Shown piece after piece: positions 19,926-29,956 of a stretch of 64,000 nucleotides of DNA (its first letter is position 1; each line of letters starts with the position of its first letter). The notes below the pieces were generated by a model. That model saw only the letters and a list, made by a program, of their open reading frames with translations. It was not told the DNA's origin and did not search any database. A program made the position numbers and the translations under genes. The DNA comes from Brevundimonas goettingensis (GTDB taxonomy: Bacteria; Pseudomonadota; Alphaproteobacteria; Caulobacterales; Caulobacteraceae): the NCBI RefSeq assembly GCF_017487405.1, contig NZ_CP062222.1, positions 3,667,501 through 3,731,500 of the forward strand, in the 5' to 3' direction.

Positions 19926-20612
19926 ATGTCCCCATCCACACCCATGTCCCCGCCCCTTCAGACCCTTTCGGGCTCCACCGCCTGGCCCGCCCTCGCCGAG
20001 GGGCTGGAAGAGGTGTGCGTGGTCGGGACGCGGGACATGGCCGGGGCCTTCGCCTTCGCCCTGTCGCGTCTGCCGCAGGATGACGGCCGCCCGGTGCTGC
20101 TGGCGGCGGGCCGCCGGTGGTCGGGCGAGCATGGACGGCCCTATGGCCCGGGTTTTCGGGGGGCGGGGCTCGACGGGCGCGGCGCCGGCCTGATCCTCAG
20201 CGAGGGGCGGACCGAGAGCGAACTGCTGTGGATCATGGAGCAGGCCCTGAGGTCCGGGGCGGTCTCTGCGGCCCTGACCACGGTCGAGGCGGCCTCCCTG
20301 GCCCAGACCCGTCGGCTGGAGTTCGCGGCGCGCGACGGGGCGGCGGTCGGGGTGCTTCTGAGACAGACCGAAGGCGGGCTCAGCGCCGCCCGCCGCCGCT
20401 GGCGCATCACAACCCTGAGGAGCGTCTCGAATCCCGACGACCTGAGGTCCCCGGGCGGTTTCGCCCTCAGCGCCGAACTGACCCGTAGCCGTTCGGAGCG
20501 GCCCGGCGTCTGGAAACTGGAGCAGGATGATGAGACGCATCGTCTCCGTCTGGCTGATCGACTGGCCGGTGACGGTCTGGGCGAACGGGGCCGGACGGGT
20601 CTCGCCGCCTGA
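19926..20612 (+). CDS. imuA: Translesion mutasome protein ImuA
   Basis: 228 residues of the RecA-like ImuA family, which acts with ImuB and DnaE2 in damage-induced mutagenesis. The segment FAFALSRLPQDDGRPVLLAAGRRW and later TESELLWIMEQALRSGAVSAAL resemble the degenerate ATPase core of this family. ATG 19926 follows the LexA box by 20 bp. The C-terminal 86 bases overlap imuB in another frame, a long overlap usual for this cassette. Identification rests largely on context with imuB and dnaE2, which are clear. Confidence 0.88.
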   Translation: MSPSTPMSPPLQTLSGSTAWPALAEGLEEVCVVGTRDMAGAFAFALSRLPQDDGRPVLLAAGRRWSGEHGRPYGPGFRGAGLDGRGAGLILSEGRTESELLWIMEQALRSGAVSAALTTVEAASLAQTRRLEFAARDGAAVGVLLRQTEGGLSAARRRWRITTLRSVSNPDDLRSPGGFALSAELTRSRSERPGVWKLEQDDETHRLRLADRLAGDGLGERGRTGLAA

Positions 20613-22140
20613 AGTCCCGGTTGGCGCGCACGAAGGCCCGCCCTTCGCCCTGATCACCCGCACCGCCCGGGGCGCGGTCATCCACGCCCTGAACGCGGCG
20701 GCGCGCGCGGCGGGCCTGTCGGCGGGCCAGACCCAGGCCGACGCCCGCGCCATCCTGCCCACCCTGATCTGCCGCCCCGCCGACCTCGCCGCCGACCGGG
20801 GGGCGCTGCAGCGGCTGGCTGTCTGGGCCGAGCGCTGGTCCCCGGCGGTGGTGGTGGATACCGAACAGGAAGGGATGGAGGGGCTGTTCCTCGACGTCAC
20901 CGGCGCCGGCCATCTGTTCGGGGGCGAGGCGGCGCTTCTGGCCGGGATGGAGGCGCGTCTGGCCGAGGCCGGCGCCCGCGCCCGCGTCGCCCTGGCTCCC
21001 ACCCCTGGCGCGGCCTGGGCCCTGGCGCGCTGGGGGAAAGACCATGCGGTGGTTCCGGAAGGCCGGACCCGGGACGCCCTCGCCCCCCTGCCGGTCGAGG
21101 CCCTGCGTATCGAGGCGGCGGCCCTCAGACAGGCGCGACGGTTCGGGCTGAAGCGGATCGGCGACCTCTATGAGATGCCGCGCGCGGGCTTGGCCCGCCG
21201 CTTCCGCGACGGAGCGGGCGTGGGTCTGGTGAAGCGGCTGGATCAGGCCCTGGGTCTGGCCGCCGAGGCGCTGGTTCCGACGCGCCCGCCGCCGAAATAC
21301 CGGGCGTGGGAGGCCCATGCCGAACCCCTGTGCGACATCGCCGGGGTTGAGGGACGTCTGCCGGAACTGGCGGCCGACCTCGCCGCCGCCCTCGAAAAGG
21401 ACGGTCAGGGGGCGCGGGTCCTGACCCTGACCGGCTTCCGCACCGACGGCCGGACCACGGCCCTGACGATCAAGTCCGGCCTGCCGGGACGCGACGTCGC
21501 GGTCTGGATGCGGCTGTTCCGCGAGCGCGGGGTGGAGCGGCTCGATCTCGGCTTCGGCGTCGATGCCCTGATGCTCTCGGCCGACCTGGCTGAACCGTTG
21601 AAGGCGTATCAGGTCTCGCTGGAGGACGAGGCGGCGGCGCGCCATGCCGAGAGTCTGACCGCCCTGATCGATCGACTCTCGGCGCGGCTGGGCGATGGGG
21701 CGGTGCGGGTCGCGGAGCCGCAGGGGTCGTGGCTGCCCGAACGCGCCGAACGCTGGCGGCCCGCCCTTGGCCTCAGCAAGGCGGTGCGGCCGGACGCCGA
21801 CGCCGCTGACGCCGACCCCCGACATCGCCCCATCCTGCTGCTCGACCCGCCCGAGCCGGTCGAGGCCATCGCCGAACTGCCCGACGGGGCGCCCGCCCTG
21901 TTCACCTGGCGTCGGCTGGCGCGCCGCGTCGCCCGCGCCGATGGTCCCGAACGGCTGTCGCCTGAATGGTGGCGCCCGCCGCCCGCAGACCGTGAAGCCC
22001 GCACCCGAGACTATTACCGCGTCGAGGACGATCAGGGTCTGCGCTACTGGCTGTTCCGCGAGGGTCTCTACGGCCGGGAGTACACGGGCGCCGACGAGGA
22101 GCGCGCGCCCTCCTGGTGGATGCATGGCATGTTCCCGTGA
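20527..22140 (+). CDS. imuB: ImuB, inactive Y-family polymerase-like mutasome adaptor
   Basis: 537 residues. The N-terminal IVSVWLIDWPV replaces the catalytic DxDxF start of true Y-family polymerases, consistent with ImuB being non-catalytic and acting as a hub binding the beta clamp, ImuA and DnaE2. Recognisable pieces are AGLSAGQTQADARAILP, DVTGAGHLFGGEAALL and RIGDLYEMPRAGLARRF (HhH-like). The start may be either of two adjacent ATGs (20527 or 20530); the gene overlaps imuA by about 86 bases, and its stop overlaps the dnaE2 GTG. Confidence 0.93.
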   Translation: MMRRIVSVWLIDWPVTVWANGAGRVSPPEVPVGAHEGPPFALITRTARGAVIHALNAAARAAGLSAGQTQADARAILPTLICRPADLAADRGALQRLAVWAERWSPAVVVDTEQEGMEGLFLDVTGAGHLFGGEAALLAGMEARLAEAGARARVALAPTPGAAWALARWGKDHAVVPEGRTRDALAPLPVEALRIEAAALRQARRFGLKRIGDLYEMPRAGLARRFRDGAGVGLVKRLDQALGLAAEALVPTRPPPKYRAWEAHAEPLCDIAGVEGRLPELAADLAAALEKDGQGARVLTLTGFRTDGRTTALTIKSGLPGRDVAVWMRLFRERGVERLDLGFGVDALMLSADLAEPLKAYQVSLEDEAAARHAESLTALIDRLSARLGDGAVRVAEPQGSWLPERAERWRPALGLSKAVRPDADAADADPRHRPILLLDPPEPVEAIAELPDGAPALFTWRRLARRVARADGPERLSPEWWRPPPADREARTRDYYRVEDDQGLRYWLFREGLYGREYTGADEERAPSWWMHGMFP

Positions 22141-25100
22141 GCCCGATCTCTTCTTCGCCATCTTCCGTGTGGTCCGGCCAGTACGCCGAGCTCGGCGTCA
22201 TGACCAATTTCAGCTTTCTGGAGGGGGCGTCCCATCCGGGCGAGCAGATGATCCAGGCCAAGGCGCTCGGTCTTGCCGCCGTGGGCGTCGCTGACCGCAA
22301 TACGTTGGCGGGAATGGTGCGCGCCCTGATGGGGGCCGAGGATCAGGACATTCCCTTGGTAGTCGGCTGCCGACTGGGGTTTCTCGACGGGACCGAGCTG
22401 ATCGTCTTCCCGCGCGACCGCCCCGCCTATGGCCGGCTGTGCCGCCTGCTGACCCTGGGCAAGAGCGAAATCCTGCCGGATCCGGCGGCGGCCCCGTCCG
22501 CCTCAAACGTGATCGGCTTCCCTGGCGGCGAGGCCCATGCGGAGGTCGAGGCCGAGGATCCTGCGCAGGCACGGACCACCAAGGGCGAGACCCGGCTGAC
22601 CTTCGATCAGGCGGTCGCCTTCGGCGAGGGGATGATCGCCCTGGCCGTGGCGCCCATCGTCCCCGACGCCGCCTTCGAGGCCCGGCTGAAGGACTGGCGC
22701 ACCCGCTGGCCGGACACCCTCTATCTGGCGGCCCAGCCCCTGTGGCGTGGCGACGACCGGGCGCGGCTGAACCGGCTGGCGGCAATGGCCGAGCGCACGG
22801 GCGCCCCCCTGATCGCCACCAACGCCGTCCTCTACCACCACCCCGACCGCCGCCCCCTGCAGGACGTCCTGACCTGTATCCGCGAGGGAACCACCATCGA
22901 CGCAGCCGGGGTCCGGCTCCAGTCCAACGCCGAACGCCATCTGCGGGGCCCGGCCGCCATGGCCCGGCTGTTCCGGGGGCATGAGGCGGCGCTGGAACGG
23001 ACCATCGAAGTGGTGGAGGCGTGCAGGTTTTCGCTGAGGGAGCTGAGCTATGACTACCCCGACGAGCCAGTGCCGCCGGGGTGGTCGCCACAGGGGTGGC
23101 TGATCCGCCTGACCTGTCGCGGCGCGCGGAAGAAATGGCCGGACGGCGTGCCGACGAAGGTCGTGGAGACCATCCGCAAGGAGCTGCGGCTGGTGCGCGA
23201 GCGCAAATACGCTCCCTATTTCCTGACCGTGCACGACGTCGTCGCCTGGGCGCGCGATCCGGAGAGGAACATCCTCTGTCAGGGCCGGGGTTCGGCGGCG
23301 AACTCCGTCATTTGCTTCTGTCTGGAGGTCACCAATGTCGATCCGACCCGACAGGACATGTTGATCGAGCGCTTCATCTCCAGCGAACGGTCCGAGCCGC
23401 CCGATATCGATGTCGACTTCGAGCACGAGCGGCGCGAGTTGGTCATGCAGTATGTCTATGACCGCTACGGCCGCGACCGGGCGGGGATCGTCGCCACCAT
23501 CATCCATTACCGGCCGCGCTCGGCGATCCGCGACGTCGGCAAGGCTCTGGGCATGACCGAGGATGTTACCGCCCGGATGGCCGATACCGTCTGGGGCTCA
23601 TACGGCGATGCGGTGAAGGACGACCACGTCGATCAGACCGGCCTCGATCGCGATGACGCCCGCATGGCTCTGGCGCTTCAGCTGACGGCCGAGCTGATCA
23701 AATTTCCCCGCCATCTTTCCCAGCACGTCGGTGGCTTCGTTCTCAGTCAGGGGCCGCTGGTCGAAATCGTCCCTATCGGCAATGCGGTGATGGAAAAACG
23801 CACGTTTATCGAATGGGATAAGGACGACATCGATCATCTGAAGCTGATGAAGGTCGATGTGCTGGCGCTGGGCATGCTGACGGCGATGAAGCGCGCCTTC
23901 GCGATGATCGAGGACAGTTATAATCGCACTCTGGCCCTGGACACGGTCCCGAAGGAGGCGCCGGAAGTCTACGACATGCTGTGCAAGGCGGATTCCCTGG
24001 GCGTGTTTCAGGTCGAGAGCCGGGCCCAGATGGCCATGCTGCCCCGCCTCCAGCCAAAGGAGTTCTATGATCTGGTGGTGCAGGTGGCGATCGTCCGGCC
24101 GGGTCCGATCCAGGGCGGAATGGTGCATCCCTATCTCAAACGCCGGCTGGAGCGCCGGGAGCATGAGGCGCGCCACGGACCTGGCAGCTACCGTTTCGAA
24201 ATGCCCGGCTCACGGGAGAATCCGCAGGAGCTGGCCTATGTCCTGCGGAAGACGCTGGGCGTGCCGCTGTTTCAGGAGCAGGCGATGAAGATCGCCATGG
24301 TCGCCGCAGAGTTCACGGGCAAGGACGCCAATGGTCTGCGTCGGGCCATGGCGACCTTCCGGCACATGGGGACGATCGGCCACTATGAGGAGATGATGAT
24401 CAACGGCATGGTGCGTCGGGGCTATGAGCCCGACTTCGCCCGCCGTTGCTTCGACCAGATCAAGGGTTTCGGCGAGTACGGCTTTCCGGAAAGCCACGCC
24501 TGCTCCTTCGCCCACATCGTCTATGTTTCGGCGTGGGTGAAGTGCGTCTATCCCGAGGTCTTCACCGCCTGTCTGTTGAACAGCCAGCCGATGGGATTCT
24601 ACGCTCCGGCCCAGTTGGTCCGTGATGCCCGTGAGCATGGGGTCGAGGTCAGGCATCCGGATGTGAATGCGAGCGATTGGGACGCGACCCTCGAAAAGAG
24701 GGGGGAGGGTGAGCGCCGCGCCCTGCGTCTCGGCTTTCGCGCCATCGACGGGTTCCGGAAGGAATGGGCCGGGCGGATCGGGGAGGAGCGCGCCCAGGCC
24801 CCCTTCGCCGATCTGGAGGATCTGCGGCTGCGCGCCAAACTGCCGCCGGCGGCGCTGGACAAGCTGGCCGAGGCGGACGCCTTCGGGTCGCTGAAACTGT
24901 CGCGGCGGCAGGGGCTGTGGGCGGCGAAGGGCGCACCGCCGGCGTCGGGCGCGCCCCTGTTCGCGGCCATGGGACTGAGCGAGGCCGACGGCCGCCCGCC
25001 CGAGGCCCTGCCGGAGCTGAGTCAGGGCGAAGAGGTGGTCGGCGACTATCAGACCATTCGCCTGTCGCTGAAGGGCCATCCCGTGTCCTTCCTGCGCGAG

Positions 25101-25535
25101 CGGTTGAGGCAGGCCGGGGCCCTGACCGCGCTCGACTACCAGTCGGCGCCGGCGGGGCGGCGGGTCGCGGTCGGCGGGGTGGTTCTGGTGCGCCAGAGGC
25201 CCGGCTCGGCCAAGGGGGTGGTCTTCCTGACGCTGGAGGACGAGACCGGGGTGGCCAATCTGGTCGTCTGGCCCGACGTCTTCGAACGGCTGCGTCCCGT
25301 CGCCATGGGCGCGCGGATGGTGCTGGCCAAGGGCCGTATCCAGCGCGCCGAGGGGGTCAGCCATCTGGTCGTCGAGGACCTGATCGACTGGACCCCGATG
25401 CTGGGCTGCATCAGCGAGGACGGCGTGGTGTCCCCCGACGAGGCGCGGGGATCGGGCCATTCGCCGACCGGCCCCAACCGCCGTCGCCACCCCCGCGACG
25501 TCCGCATCCTGCCCGGATCACGCGATTTCCACTGA
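22137..25535 (+). CDS. dnaE2: Error-prone DNA polymerase DnaE2 (ImuC)
   Basis: C-family polymerase alpha-subunit paralogue of about 1132 residues that performs SOS-induced translesion synthesis with ImuA and ImuB. The N-terminal PHP domain starts at YAELGVMTNFSFLEGASHP. The polymerase region holds QGRGSAANSVICFCLEVTNVDP and SEPPDIDVDFEHERRE with catalytic Asp residues, and DVLALGMLTAMKRAF follows. A C-terminal OB-fold (VGGVVLVRQRPGSAKGVVFLTLED) is seen. GTG 22137 overlaps the imuB stop (GTGA); an ATG 7 codons upstream is an alternative. Length and order match the standard cassette. Confidence 0.95.
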   Translation: MSPISSSPSSVWSGQYAELGVMTNFSFLEGASHPGEQMIQAKALGLAAVGVADRNTLAGMVRALMGAEDQDIPLVVGCRLGFLDGTELIVFPRDRPAYGRLCRLLTLGKSEILPDPAAAPSASNVIGFPGGEAHAEVEAEDPAQARTTKGETRLTFDQAVAFGEGMIALAVAPIVPDAAFEARLKDWRTRWPDTLYLAAQPLWRGDDRARLNRLAAMAERTGAPLIATNAVLYHHPDRRPLQDVLTCIREGTTIDAAGVRLQSNAERHLRGPAAMARLFRGHEAALERTIEVVEACRFSLRELSYDYPDEPVPPGWSPQGWLIRLTCRGARKKWPDGVPTKVVETIRKELRLVRERKYAPYFLTVHDVVAWARDPERNILCQGRGSAANSVICFCLEVTNVDPTRQDMLIERFISSERSEPPDIDVDFEHERRELVMQYVYDRYGRDRAGIVATIIHYRPRSAIRDVGKALGMTEDVTARMADTVWGSYGDAVKDDHVDQTGLDRDDARMALALQLTAELIKFPRHLSQHVGGFVLSQGPLVEIVPIGNAVMEKRTFIEWDKDDIDHLKLMKVDVLALGMLTAMKRAFAMIEDSYNRTLALDTVPKEAPEVYDMLCKADSLGVFQVESRAQMAMLPRLQPKEFYDLVVQVAIVRPGPIQGGMVHPYLKRRLERREHEARHGPGSYRFEMPGSRENPQELAYVLRKTLGVPLFQEQAMKIAMVAAEFTGKDANGLRRAMATFRHMGTIGHYEEMMINGMVRRGYEPDFARRCFDQIKGFGEYGFPESHACSFAHIVYVSAWVKCVYPEVFTACLLNSQPMGFYAPAQLVRDAREHGVEVRHPDVNASDWDATLEKRGEGERRALRLGFRAIDGFRKEWAGRIGEERAQAPFADLEDLRLRAKLPPAALDKLAEADAFGSLKLSRRQGLWAAKGAPPASGAPLFAAMGLSEADGRPPEALPELSQGEEVVGDYQTIRLSLKGHPVSFLRERLRQAGALTALDYQSAPAGRRVAVGGVVLVRQRPGSAKGVVFLTLEDETGVANLVVWPDVFERLRPVAMGARMVLAKGRIQRAEGVSHLVVEDLIDWTPMLGCISEDGVVSPDEARGSGHSPTGPNRRRHPRDVRILPGSRDFH

Positions 25536-25671
25536 TCCGCAGGCCCTCCGGCGGCCGCATGCGACACTGAGGCGACGGTCCGGATTCATCCTTAAGACTT
25601 GTCCGGTCTTTCCCGCCGTGCTGCTTATGCGCCCAATCGCGCCGGATCGGCGCACCTGAAGGAGCAGTCGC

Positions 25672-27564
25672 TTGAGTATGACGGATGGGGGAGGGGCTGT
25701 TGAAGCGCCTCACAAACAGTTTCTGGGGCACCCACGGGGGTTGGTGATCCTGTTCTTCACCGAGATGTGGGAACGGTTCTCCTTCTACGGCATGCGGGCC
25801 CTGCTGGTCCTGTATCTGACGCAGCATTTCCTGTTCGATTCGAGCAACGCCCAGGGCATCTACGCGGCCTATGCCGCGCTGGTTTATCTGATGCCGGTCA
25901 TCGGCGGCGCCATCGCCGACCGCTTCCTGGGCTCGCGCAAGGCCGTGACCATCGGCGCGCTTCTGCTGGTCGCCGGTCACTTCATGATGGCGTTCGAGGG
26001 ATCGGGCGGCAAGGAGTTCATCAAATACGAGGGCCGCGAATATCAGGTCGCGGTCGAAGGCCGCGACACCGGCCGCCAGATGTTCATCGTGGATGGCGAC
26101 AAGCGGGTTCCGATCAAGATCGGGCCGGAAGGGATTCGCGTCCTGAACCTGCCGACGGCCGTCGAGACCGCCCAGGCCGTAGCCGCCGCGCCTTCGCCCG
26201 AAGCCGTGCCGGCCTCCGCCACCGTGACCGATCCGGCCGCGGCCGCGGTTCCGGCCGATGGTCCGGCCGCCGCCGCCGCCACCTCGCCCGAGGCGGCCGT
26301 GGCCCGCGCCCAGGCCGATAATGCCGCCGCAGGCTTCCCGGCCCAGATCCCGACCGGCGCCTATGAGAAGCGGACCCAGGTGGACCTGGGTGGTCAGGCG
26401 ACCCTGTTCTTCGCCCTGGCCCTGATCATCGTCGGCGTCGGCTTCCTGAAGCCGAACATCTCGACCGTGGTGGGTTCGCTCTATGAGCAGGGCGATCGTC
26501 GCCGCGACGCCGGCTTCACCATCTTCTATGTCGGCATCAACCTGGGTTCGGTCCTGGCCTCGGCGGTCTGCGCCTGGCTGGGCATCAAATACGGCTGGAA
26601 ATACGGCTTCGGCCTGGCCGGCATCGGCATGCTGGCGGGTCTGATCACCTTCTGGGTGGGCCAGAAATGGCTCGGCAACCGCGCCGATCCGCCGGCCTCG
26701 GCCAAGCTGGACAAGAAGACCTTCGGCATCCCGCGCGAAGCCTGGATCTATATCCTCGGCATCCTGTTCGTCGTGCCCATGTGGTTGATCGTGCAGCAGC
26801 ACGATGCGGTCGAGGCTTCGCTGCTCTACCTCGTGCCGGCCGTCTTCATCGGCCTGCTGGGCTATTCGGTGATCTTCATCAAGGGCGACGGCCGCTGGAA
26901 GATGCTGGCGGCCCTGCTGCTGACCATGTTCTCGGTGGTCTTCTGGGCCCTGTTCGAACAGGCGGGCTCCAGCCTGACCCTGTTTGCCGACCAGTCGACC
27001 GAAATCCCCGGCTGGTTCAACGCGGCCATGACCCAGACCTTCAACCCCGGCACCATCATCATCTTCGGCCCGATCATGGCCGGCCTTTGGGTGTGGCTGG
27101 GCAAGAAGGGCCTGGAGCCCAATGTCCCGGTCAAGTTCGGCATGGCCCTGGTCGGGGTCGGCGCCGGATTCCTGCTGCTGGTGTGGGCCGCCCACACCCA
27201 GGCCGACAGCGCCTTCAAGGTGCCGTTGATCTGGCTGTTCCTGGCCTATTTCCTCCACTCGATCGCCGAGCTGATGCTGTCGCCGGTCGGCCTGTCCATG
27301 ATCACCAAACTGTCCGTGCCGCGGATGGTCGGGATGATGATGGGCGCCTGGTTCATGGCTTCGGCCCTGGCCCATATCATCGCGGGCCTGGTCGCTAAAT
27401 CGACCTCGACGGAAACCGTCGGCGGCGTGGTGACCAACCCGGAACTGGCCCTGGCGACCTATGCCAAGGTGTTCCAGGAGATCGGCATCTGGGGGGTCGG
27501 CTTCGGCGTGCTGCTGCTGCTGGGCTCGCCGGTCCTGAAGTGGATGATGAGGGGCGTGAAGTAG
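25672..27564 (+). CDS. POT/PTR2-family peptide transporter with large extramembrane insert
   Basis: Proton-coupled di/tripeptide transporter of the major facilitator superfamily, about 630 residues against roughly 480-520 for typical family members. The family motif FFTEMWERFSFYGMRALL is in the first helix, GGAIADRFLGSR in loop 2-3, VGFLKPNISTVVGSLY at helix 4, and NLGSVLASAVCAWLG in helix 5. The extra length is an insert of about 125 residues between helices 3 and 4, with a small predicted folded piece (REYQVAVEGRDTGRQMFIVD) then an Ala/Pro-rich linker. The start TTG 25672 has AGGAG 7 bases upstream; ATG 25678 is the alternative. Confidence 0.9.
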   Translation: MSMTDGGGAVEAPHKQFLGHPRGLVILFFTEMWERFSFYGMRALLVLYLTQHFLFDSSNAQGIYAAYAALVYLMPVIGGAIADRFLGSRKAVTIGALLLVAGHFMMAFEGSGGKEFIKYEGREYQVAVEGRDTGRQMFIVDGDKRVPIKIGPEGIRVLNLPTAVETAQAVAAAPSPEAVPASATVTDPAAAAVPADGPAAAAATSPEAAVARAQADNAAAGFPAQIPTGAYEKRTQVDLGGQATLFFALALIIVGVGFLKPNISTVVGSLYEQGDRRRDAGFTIFYVGINLGSVLASAVCAWLGIKYGWKYGFGLAGIGMLAGLITFWVGQKWLGNRADPPASAKLDKKTFGIPREAWIYILGILFVVPMWLIVQQHDAVEASLLYLVPAVFIGLLGYSVIFIKGDGRWKMLAALLLTMFSVVFWALFEQAGSSLTLFADQSTEIPGWFNAAMTQTFNPGTIIIFGPIMAGLWVWLGKKGLEPNVPVKFGMALVGVGAGFLLLVWAAHTQADSAFKVPLIWLFLAYFLHSIAELMLSPVGLSMITKLSVPRMVGMMMGAWFMASALAHIIAGLVAKSTSTETVGGVVTNPELALATYAKVFQEIGIWGVGFGVLLLLGSPVLKWMMRGVK

Positions 27565-27590
27565 CGCCTGATCCAAGGATCAAAAAGAAG

Positions 27591-27622
27591 GGGCGGCGTC
27601 CGCATGGACGCCGCCCTTTTTT
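27591..27622. terminator. Rho-independent terminator, probably bidirectional
   Basis: Perfect 11-bp stem (27591-27601 with 27606-27616), GCAT loop, then TTTTTT. On the minus strand it is followed by a CTTCTTTTTG run, so it can also end the converging TonB receptor gene. It lies 26 bp after the transporter stop. Confidence 0.94.
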
Positions 27623-27727
27623 GTTGGGGCTACCGCTCGCCCATTTCCTTCTCGACGCATAACGCCCGCGCTCAAGCAGCGAGCGACCGTGTCGCGAGCG
27701 TTAGCGCGTCGACGAAGTCGACCCCTC

Positions 27728-29809
27728 CTAGAACGTCTTGCGGATCCGGAAGGACCAGAAGGTGCGTGGGTCGATCTGGCGGTCCTCGGTGAACAGGACT
27801 GTCCCGGCGGCGCGGTCCGAATAGACCGTGCGGCGGATCTGGAAGTCGTCCCACAGGTTCAGCTGGCCCCGGATCGACAGGGTCGGGGTCGGCTTGTACT
27901 CGACGAACATCTCGTAATAGCCCGAACCGCGCCAGCCCGAGACCTGATCCGGGTAGAACTGCTTCTGGCCCAGCAGCGGCAGGACATTGATGCCCCACTG
28001 GGTCTTCCAAGAGTGGATGTCCTGCGAGAAGCCGACATTGGCCTGGGTCGGACGCACGCCCGAGATCGAACGGGTTTCGCCTGTGGTCGGATCGGTGACC
28101 TCGGTCTTGTTCCAGTCGTTGCGGAAGGTGAAACGACCGCCGGGGATGTGCAGCTTGTCGGTCGGGACGACCACGTTCAGCGACAGCTGATCGAGCGTGC
28201 CGTCACCGATGTTGCCGGTCGCCGACAGGCCGCCGGGCAGGGGCAGGCTGTCGATCACATCGATGATCTTGTCGTGGCGGTAGCCGATGGAAACGATGCC
28301 CTCGCCCCAGAAGCGGCGCTCATAGGTCAGTTCCGAGATCCAGCGCTGTTCTGGCTCCAGATCGACGTTGCCGCCATAGACATTGCCGTCGTTGAGGTCC
28401 GCCGAGGCGGCGAAGTCACCGAAGTCCAGCTGGCCCAGCTCGCGCTCGAAGCGGAAGCGCAGCTGGTTGTTGGGCATGGGCGTCCAGGTCGCGAGGAAGC
28501 GAGGCTTGGCGTAGAACAGGCTCTTTTCCTGATTGGCGTCGCCCGACTGGCTGATCGTCGAGGCCTCCAGACGCAGGCCGGCCTCCAGGGTCAGGTCGGG
28601 GTGGAGACGCCAGGTGCCCTTGCCGAAGGCCTCGCCGCGGGTCTCCTCGACCTTCACCGAGGCCGAAGGCAGGGGAATGTTGGTCCCGCCGATGGTGAAG
28701 GCCTGTTCGACCTCCAGCATATTGTAGGCGACCTCGCCGCCGAGCTCGAAGGTCAGTTTTGGCGAGCGCTCGTTGCGGACCAGCCCGCGCAGGATGCTCT
28801 CCGACGAGTTGCCGCTGGCGGTGAAGGCCTGTTCCGGATCGGCGACATTGTTCAGGCTGAAGTTGCTGGTCGAGGTGTTGTCGAAGTCCTCGTACTGATG
28901 GATCAGCCGGGCTTCGGCGGTCCAGCGGGCGTTCAGTGGCCGGGTGTAGACGAGGCCCAGTTCGCCCGAGGTGCTGTCCTGGTCGTCCAGGCTTTCACGC
29001 AGGACGGTCGGGGAGGTCTGGGTCTGGATCCCATGCCAGTCGTTGATCCCGATGCGGGCGGTCAGGTCGATCTTGCCGCCGGCGAGGGGGCCTGAATAGT
29101 TGCCGCGAATGCCGTTGCCCCCGCCGTAGCCGTCGGTGAAGACATGCTCGTCGCGGGTCACGTTTCCGTTGGCGTCGCGGCGGATCACACGCCCGACGCC
29201 GTTGGAATCGCTCATTCCCATGCCGTCGCTGAGGGTCACGCCCCAGCTGCGATCGCCGTTGGTGGCGGTGAACTGGTAACTTCCGCCGTAGATGTCCTGA
29301 CCGCCCTCGAACAGGGTCGAGTTCAAGGTCACGATCGACTGGTGGCTGGTCCCGCTCTTCAGGATCACATTCACGACGACCGAATAGCCCTGCATGTCGA
29401 TGCCGGCGGCGCCGCCCCGGACCAGTTCGATGCGCTCGACCCGGTTGGCCGGGGTGCGCGACAGAACGTTGGAGCCGGTGTCGTTCTTGGACGCCGGACG
29501 GGCGTTGTTGATCAGGACGTTGCCGACCGCGCCCTCGAAGCCCCGGCTGCCGGAGCCGTCCTCGACCGAGAAGCCGGGGACCCGGTTGACCATGTCCAGG
29601 GCCGTGTTCGGGCGCTGTTCGGCGAAGAAGTCCGGGGTGAAGACCAGGACGCCGCGCTGGGTCGCGTCGGCCAGGGGAGCGACGCCGGGGCCGGGCTGGG
29701 TCGGGCCGGTCGGCACGGGGGCCTGGGCGACCTGGGGCTCGGTTCCGGCGAACGCCGCGCCGGCGCTGAAGATAAGGGCCGTAGTGGCCAGCAGGATTGT
29801 CTTGGTCAT
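27728..29809 (-). CDS. TonB-dependent outer-membrane receptor
   Basis: 693 residues. Signal peptide at about 1-21 (AFAG cleavage region), then a plug domain (VNRVPGFSVEDGSGSRGFEG and NVLINNARPASKND), and a long beta-barrel ending in the outer-membrane signature Phe (FWSFRIRKTF). No STN signalling domain precedes the plug, so it is probably a plain transporter. The substrate cannot be read from sequence. It is transcribed away from a TraB/GumN-like gene with a shared 147-bp promoter region (29810-29956). Confidence 0.88.
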   Translation of the reverse strand: MTKTILLATTALIFSAGAAFAGTEPQVAQAPVPTGPTQPGPGVAPLADATQRGVLVFTPDFFAEQRPNTALDMVNRVPGFSVEDGSGSRGFEGAVGNVLINNARPASKNDTGSNVLSRTPANRVERIELVRGGAAGIDMQGYSVVVNVILKSGTSHQSIVTLNSTLFEGGQDIYGGSYQFTATNGDRSWGVTLSDGMGMSDSNGVGRVIRRDANGNVTRDEHVFTDGYGGGNGIRGNYSGPLAGGKIDLTARIGINDWHGIQTQTSPTVLRESLDDQDSTSGELGLVYTRPLNARWTAEARLIHQYEDFDNTSTSNFSLNNVADPEQAFTASGNSSESILRGLVRNERSPKLTFELGGEVAYNMLEVEQAFTIGGTNIPLPSASVKVEETRGEAFGKGTWRLHPDLTLEAGLRLEASTISQSGDANQEKSLFYAKPRFLATWTPMPNNQLRFRFERELGQLDFGDFAASADLNDGNVYGGNVDLEPEQRWISELTYERRFWGEGIVSIGYRHDKIIDVIDSLPLPGGLSATGNIGDGTLDQLSLNVVVPTDKLHIPGGRFTFRNDWNKTEVTDPTTGETRSISGVRPTQANVGFSQDIHSWKTQWGINVLPLLGQKQFYPDQVSGWRGSGYYEMFVEYKPTPTLSIRGQLNLWDDFQIRRTVYSDRAAGTVLFTEDRQIDPRTFWSFRIRKTF

Positions 29810-29956
29810 CGCCTGGGGTTCCCCTCTTTGGTGGGAGGGTTTTGGAGGGACAGGCGAGCTGCCTCCAGTTACAAGGCTGAAAGGTGGATTAAATCGTCTC
29901 CATCATTACCGGAAAGTCATGTGGATGTTCTGTAATCATCGAGTCATTATTTGAAC

